The notes under the pieces are model-generated. The model was not told where the DNA came from. It did no database searches and saw only the letters and a list, made by a program, of their open reading frames with translations. From assembly GCA_035578905.1 (NCBI GenBank), contig JAQJVL010000517.1, positions 558,001 through 622,000 of the forward strand: a stretch of DNA of 64,000 nucleotides, read 5' to 3'. Of this stretch, positions 53,901 to 59,900 are shown in pieces (within the stretch, counting starts at the first letter, position 1; each line of letters starts with the position of its first letter). The stretch is from Stictocephala bisonia (lineage: Eukaryota; Arthropoda; Insecta; Hemiptera; Membracidae). Made by a program: the position numbers and the translations under genes.

Positions 53901-56900
53901 TGTCATGCCTACACCTATATTAGATTTTGAAAATTAGTCACTGGCTACATTTATAGCAATTCAGATAAATGTAGATATTTCTTTCAGTAAAAAACACTGA
54001 TTTTAAGGTCTGGACAGAAACAGAACTTGAATATAAACATGTTCGGAGTAACTGAGGGTGTGTAACTATCGGACAATTCATAAAACAGTGTTATTATTGA
54101 TATCAAAACAAATATAGATGAATATGGGGTGTTTTTCTAAACCAATTGTTCTCGTACTAATTAACCTTCACCAGGTGGGACCAAGTACAGTGCTGAGGAT
54201 TGTCAATTTGAATCCAGCTCGGGCTGGTGCTTTTCCCTTGAGCTGTGTAGAGGCACTGACCTGTTTCACAGTGGTGTAGGGCACACCTTAAATAAACCGG
54301 TGTCATGGGGTAGAAGTTGGAAGGATCAGTAGTTCTATAATAGTTGCTCGGAACAACACCTGTTCTACTCCTTTTTACTCATGATAAGAGAAGAATTACA
54401 CATTTTTCATGTTTTTTTAGTGGCTTTATATAGGTACAGGGTTGGGAAAAAGTCTGGAATATATTTATTAATTTGAAAACTATTAAAAGAAATGTAATGA
54501 AATATTGTATTTACGTACATGTCCCTACACCAAACATTTAGACATATTTTATTCGTTTTTCACATAGCCAGGGGATGGCCCATGAAGGAAGTCTTAGAAA
54601 TTTTTAATTCAAGCCTATCTCAAGCTATACCCCATTTTGAAGATTTATTTATTTATTTTTATTTATTCATTCATAAGACGCCGATCGTCAAGATATGGGC
54701 GAATATGGATTTCGAATGAGTGTGATGAGTGTAGATGAGCGAATGTTTGTACAATACAAAAGTGAAAACCTGAGGTCAAAAGGCAAAAGGATGACCCAGT
54801 CAGAAAATACAGTCACTCAAAGAATTTACCATCTATTCTTAGTTATGCGGCTATTTATTTAACAGTTTGAGGTCCCTGTTGTTGATTGTTAACAATCCTA
54901 ACAAAAGACTGTGTTTTAAAAATAACTATGTTATTTATAAAAATAAGAAAAATTATTAAAACCCTCTCAACATTAGGTTTACCCTAAAAAATAGTTGGAG
55001 AAAGTTATTGTAATGAATTGTTATATTTTTTTATATTTTTTTTGTGAAAATGAATTGATTTTTCATATTTAGTCAGTTAAATTATAGCTCTACACAGCAA
55101 CAGATAACTATCTTATCCTTCTTCTTAAGCAGTATTAGTTATATGAAATTAAATTCTTTAAGAGGCTGTATTTTCTGACTGGGTCATCCTTTTGACCTCA
55201 GGTTTGCTCTTTTGTATTGTACAACAAAAATCTTTAAAATGAGGTATTTACATTTATCTCGAGGTAAACTTACATTTAAAATGTTCAAGACTTCCTTCAT
55301 GAGCCATCCCCTGGCTATATGAAAAACAAATAAAATGTGTCTAAATGTTTAGGTACATTAGTGCAAAGTTTCATTACATTTCTTTCAATAATTTTAAATT
55401 AATGAATCTATTCTAGACTTTTTCCCAACCCTGACATTAAATTCTTTGAATGGCTGTATTTTCTAACTGGGTCACCCTTTTGACCTCACTTTCAGTTTTG
55501 CATTGTACTCACAAGAGTTCAAACTGTCCTTTAAAAAGCTGACAGTTTTACAGGTTATAATTTGTTGAATATTTTCGGCTCTATGTAGTGAAAGGCTGTA
55601 GTAATATGTAGTCTATGAGGGAGACAAGATTTTCTTATTACATATCACTCATTATGCTCTTAATATATACAGAGTTCAAGGTGAGATCAGGGGTTATATT
55701 GTTTTGCACAAATAAAACAGATTACTGCCTCTAATGTAGAAGCGATGGCTGGGGCATTATCAATGACAGCCACAATTTTGAGTACTGTCTCAGCACTTCA
55801 ATAACCTTCCTTTTACACTGCAATATTTGTACTTAGATTTAGGGATGGGTAGTTCACGAACAATTGAGTCAAATGAACTAGTCAGCTTAATGAACTAGTT
55901 TGTTCATTCTGATTTTATCTAGTTGAACCAGTCTTCAGTCATTTGTAACCTAACCTAAAACCACATGAATGGAACAGAAGCGCTAGTTAGTTTCTTTAGG
56001 ACGCAAGAAAGGGGATTACGTGCACATAGCTATACTGGACGAACAAACTAACTACATAGTATGAACAAACTAGGTAGTATGAACAAACTAGGTTGTATGA
56101 ACAATCTAGGTAGTATGAACAAACTAGGTAATATGAACAAACTAGGTTGTATGAACAAACTAGGAAGTATGAACAAACTAGGTAGTATGAACAAACTAGG
56201 TAGTATGAACAAACTAGGTAGTATGAACAAACTAGGTAGTATGAACAAACTAGGTAATATGAACAAATTAGGAAGTATGAACAAACTAGGTAGTATGAAC
56301 AAACTAGGTAGTATGAACAAACTAGGTAGTATGAACAAACTAGGTTGTATGAACAATCTAGGTAGTATGAACAAACTAGGTAGTATGAACAAACTAGGTT
56401 GTATGAACAAACTAGGTTGTATGAACAATCTAGGTAGTATGAACAAACTAGGTAATATGAACAATCTAGGTAGTATGAACAAACTAGGTAATATGAACAA
56501 ATTAGGAAGTATGAACAAACTAGGTAGTATGAACAAACTAGGTAAAATTAACTAACTAACTAACTAACTAGACCAACAACGAATTGAATTAATCATCATG
56601 TAGCCTAATGAGACTGCCTCTCAGTTTATTCTTTTCTTATGAAATTAATGGAATGCTCTAATAAAATCAGTGTGGTTACACTAAATTGTTTCTATCTTTA
56701 AAATACCAATTACAAGTCATTATTCTCATTGACAGAATCAGTATGTGTATTTATTTATATCAATATCAATAATAAAAATTGAAATTTGAAGATGGTTGGT
56801 AAAACAAATTTACAAATATAAATAATAAAAAGTATAGCATATGAAACAAATCTAGTAACAAAACCAAGAATCACTCCACTGTCGTTTCTACAAGTTATAG

Positions 56901-59900
56901 CGCCGTCGTCTGGTTGTTATAGCTGTGATTTGTTACGTCATTTTTAACTAGTTCATTACAGTGAACGAGTCAGTCGTGAATTACAATTAACTACCTTTAC
57001 CTATCTCAACCAGTTTTTTAAATCATGGTGCTAGTTTTTTCTTGGTCCAACCATTGTTGAAAGCTTAATGATCCAATTACTTTTAACTGTCACATTTCCT
57101 TAATCTTCAGTCACATTTTGCATTCAATCGCTACATTAGTGGACTTGAATTTTTATTATATAGAATTTTATAAGATCTTTCATTTGGCAGGTACGCAGGT
57201 CCTGACTCGTCACTAGTCAAGGATATGTTCTCCTCAGACTTCAATACATTCATGGTGGCCAACAAGTCTATAATCGGAGTGGCTGTTGATGGTCGAGGCA
57301 GCAACCTGCTAGGGCAGAGGACTCGGTATTCCATCTACAAGAGACTGGGGCAGGTCGAAATCACTGACCAGCTTGCAGTTATAAAGTAAGATATTACCAG
57401 CTAAAACAAAACAAAATAAATATCTTCATGTAATAAAGTAATTTCCTTTGTCACAATGGAAATTCAATTTGTGTCATCTAGTTCCTTGAGGCAAAATACT
57501 TTAATGATGATGATGTTATAATTCAATGTGTTAATGGGTGAAATATGTCAGTCACATAGAAAAGTACTAAACGCTGTAATCAACACTTCGGGCTGTTGAA
57601 GGTAAAGAATTAATAAAACTCAGCTTAAATGATATCCAAGGTGCTAATATATTATTAATAATATTGATAATAATATTATCAAAAATAGTACTATCTTCCT
57701 AAAATGCTAAGCTTCCACTGAAGTATTGTGTCTGGCATTGAAGGCCGTCTCGGATCTGATACGCGAGCACCTGGTGCCCCGCCTCTCTGTCTCGGATGTG
57801 AGACGCGAGCACTGAACGTGCTAGCCGATATTTGCGACGAGATGCAGTCTGAAATATCGGCCAAGTGTCAACTAGTGACACAGTGAAGATTGTGGGCAAC
57901 TAAATTATAAATTTACGAATAAAAACCAAGATGTGTGATATGGCATCGGTTCAATAAAAATTATTTTCAGAGTCTCTAAATTCGTCATATTATGTTTAGA
58001 AAAAGTTTTTCCGACATGTTTCTACCTCACTTGGGTTGATTATTTTACAACAGTTTACATCGACATCGACGTCAATGTGAACAGGGAACCGTTCAGTGAG
58101 TTTACGAATCAAAATTATCGTATTTTACCACCTTTTACACTCCAACTGTGTTATTGTTTAACCTAGTCAGAAAACCCCTCAACAATTTGACAGGAAAAAA
58201 TATCATATGCGCAAATGTTACACACAGTTTTGGCGATCTAAGGTGTTTACGGAATAATAATTAATAGACGTTCGCCACGGATATATATATCTTTTTTTAT
58301 TTGATGGAAAATAAATCAATAATGTTGTGTCACACGCTGCTAGAATGTCATTACCATATTTTAAATGATACAATACGGTATTTCCTTACGTCAACCATTT
58401 TCCCTACTCAGATTAAAAAACAAAATGGACCTCAATCGACTCGCAAAAAATATACGATAATTTCAGTTCCGAAAAGGAGGTGAACGGTTCCTTGCACTTA
58501 CGTATACAAAAAGTGAGATGGACTTTCACCTAGGGAAAGTTTGATTCTTGGGATGTAAAGTGATCCGTTTTCGGGACCCTTTTGATTGAGCGATATTATT
58601 GATATGAACGAAAATATGCATAATTTCCACGGCGTACAGACCATTATTCAATTCAATTCAATTCAATTCAAGATCTTTATTGTGGACTACAACAATTGTT
58701 GCATACAATGCGTCAACATGGTTCATTGTGTTTAAAATATGACTAAAAATAAAATAAAATAAGCATTGATATATACACAAAGGTAACTTTCATACATCCA
58801 GCTATACAGCCAGCTCAGGCCGACATAGGTTTTTAACTACTCTCCCAGTGGCCTGTTGCAGTGAACTCTCCCACTGAGTAGAAAGCCTTAGAGACTAAGT
58901 AGCGCTTCAGTTTAAATTTTAATTTAACCAGGTCTTCAACATTTTTGAGCGTGTCCGGGAGACTGTTGACAAAAGTAACACCAGCTTGTGAGGGCAAGTG
59001 CTCAAATACTGACGTTCGATGTTGGCCAGTTCGATAATTGTTCCTGCCTCTAGTATTGTAAGTGTGTATGTCTCGTCCCCTAGTAGGAGTACATTTTGAC
59101 AGGCAGTAAGCTGTTGTCTCGAGTATATAGAGGCAGGGTAATGTCAACAATCCCAAATCGATAAATGCAGGTTTACAAGACTCTCTCTGATTTAGATTAG
59201 CAATTGCTCGCACTGCTCTCTTCTGGAGCCGAAATAGCCTGGAAAAATCAACATTTGCACAGCCTCCCCAAATGGCTATCCCGTAAGAGAGATGGGAGTA
59301 AATGAGCCCATAGTAGGCCATGAGGAGAACTTGAGTTGGGCATATCTTTGAGAGTCTCCTCAAAACGAAGATGCCTGAGGATATTTTAGCACAAGTGTTA
59401 TCAATGTGATTTCTCCAGGTGAGGCCTGTGTCGAGGTATATCCCAAGGAACTTAACTGAGTCAGCTTCGTCCAAGGGGATATCGTCTACCATGACTGTAG
59501 GTCCACATTCAGCATTGTTTGATCTTAAACGGAAATTAATGTAATTTGATTTGGATGCATTAATTTTTAGGTTGTTTTGATTGAAATGCTGAATACAATT
59601 ATTCAGTTCAATATAGGTTTGCATCTCCAGTGCTTCTTTAGTACGCCGGTAACATTAGATTTGTATCGGTAACAGGTCTTTTTGAGTATCTTGAACTGAA
59701 TCTCTCGTCCCCTTTCTTGGGTCATAAAGACACTAACCAGCACTTCTGTTTTATTCACGCTATTTTAGGTTAGGTTACAAGTGACTAGTAGACTCGGACA
59801 ACCAACATATGTGATCGCTACTACATTAACTATTTGCCGTGATCGCTACCTTCCCAGCTCTGTTGATCACTTTGAATTAAACTAGTTCAAATCATAATGA

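Noticed and set aside
54170..54340. Possible further SINE (AATTTGAATCCAGC B-box-like)
   Set aside because: No convincing A-box and no second copy in the window.
56048..56555. Long open frames on both strands (MNKLGS and FILPSL repeats)
   Set aside because: They arise from an 18-bp tandem repeat; a period divisible by three keeps every frame open.
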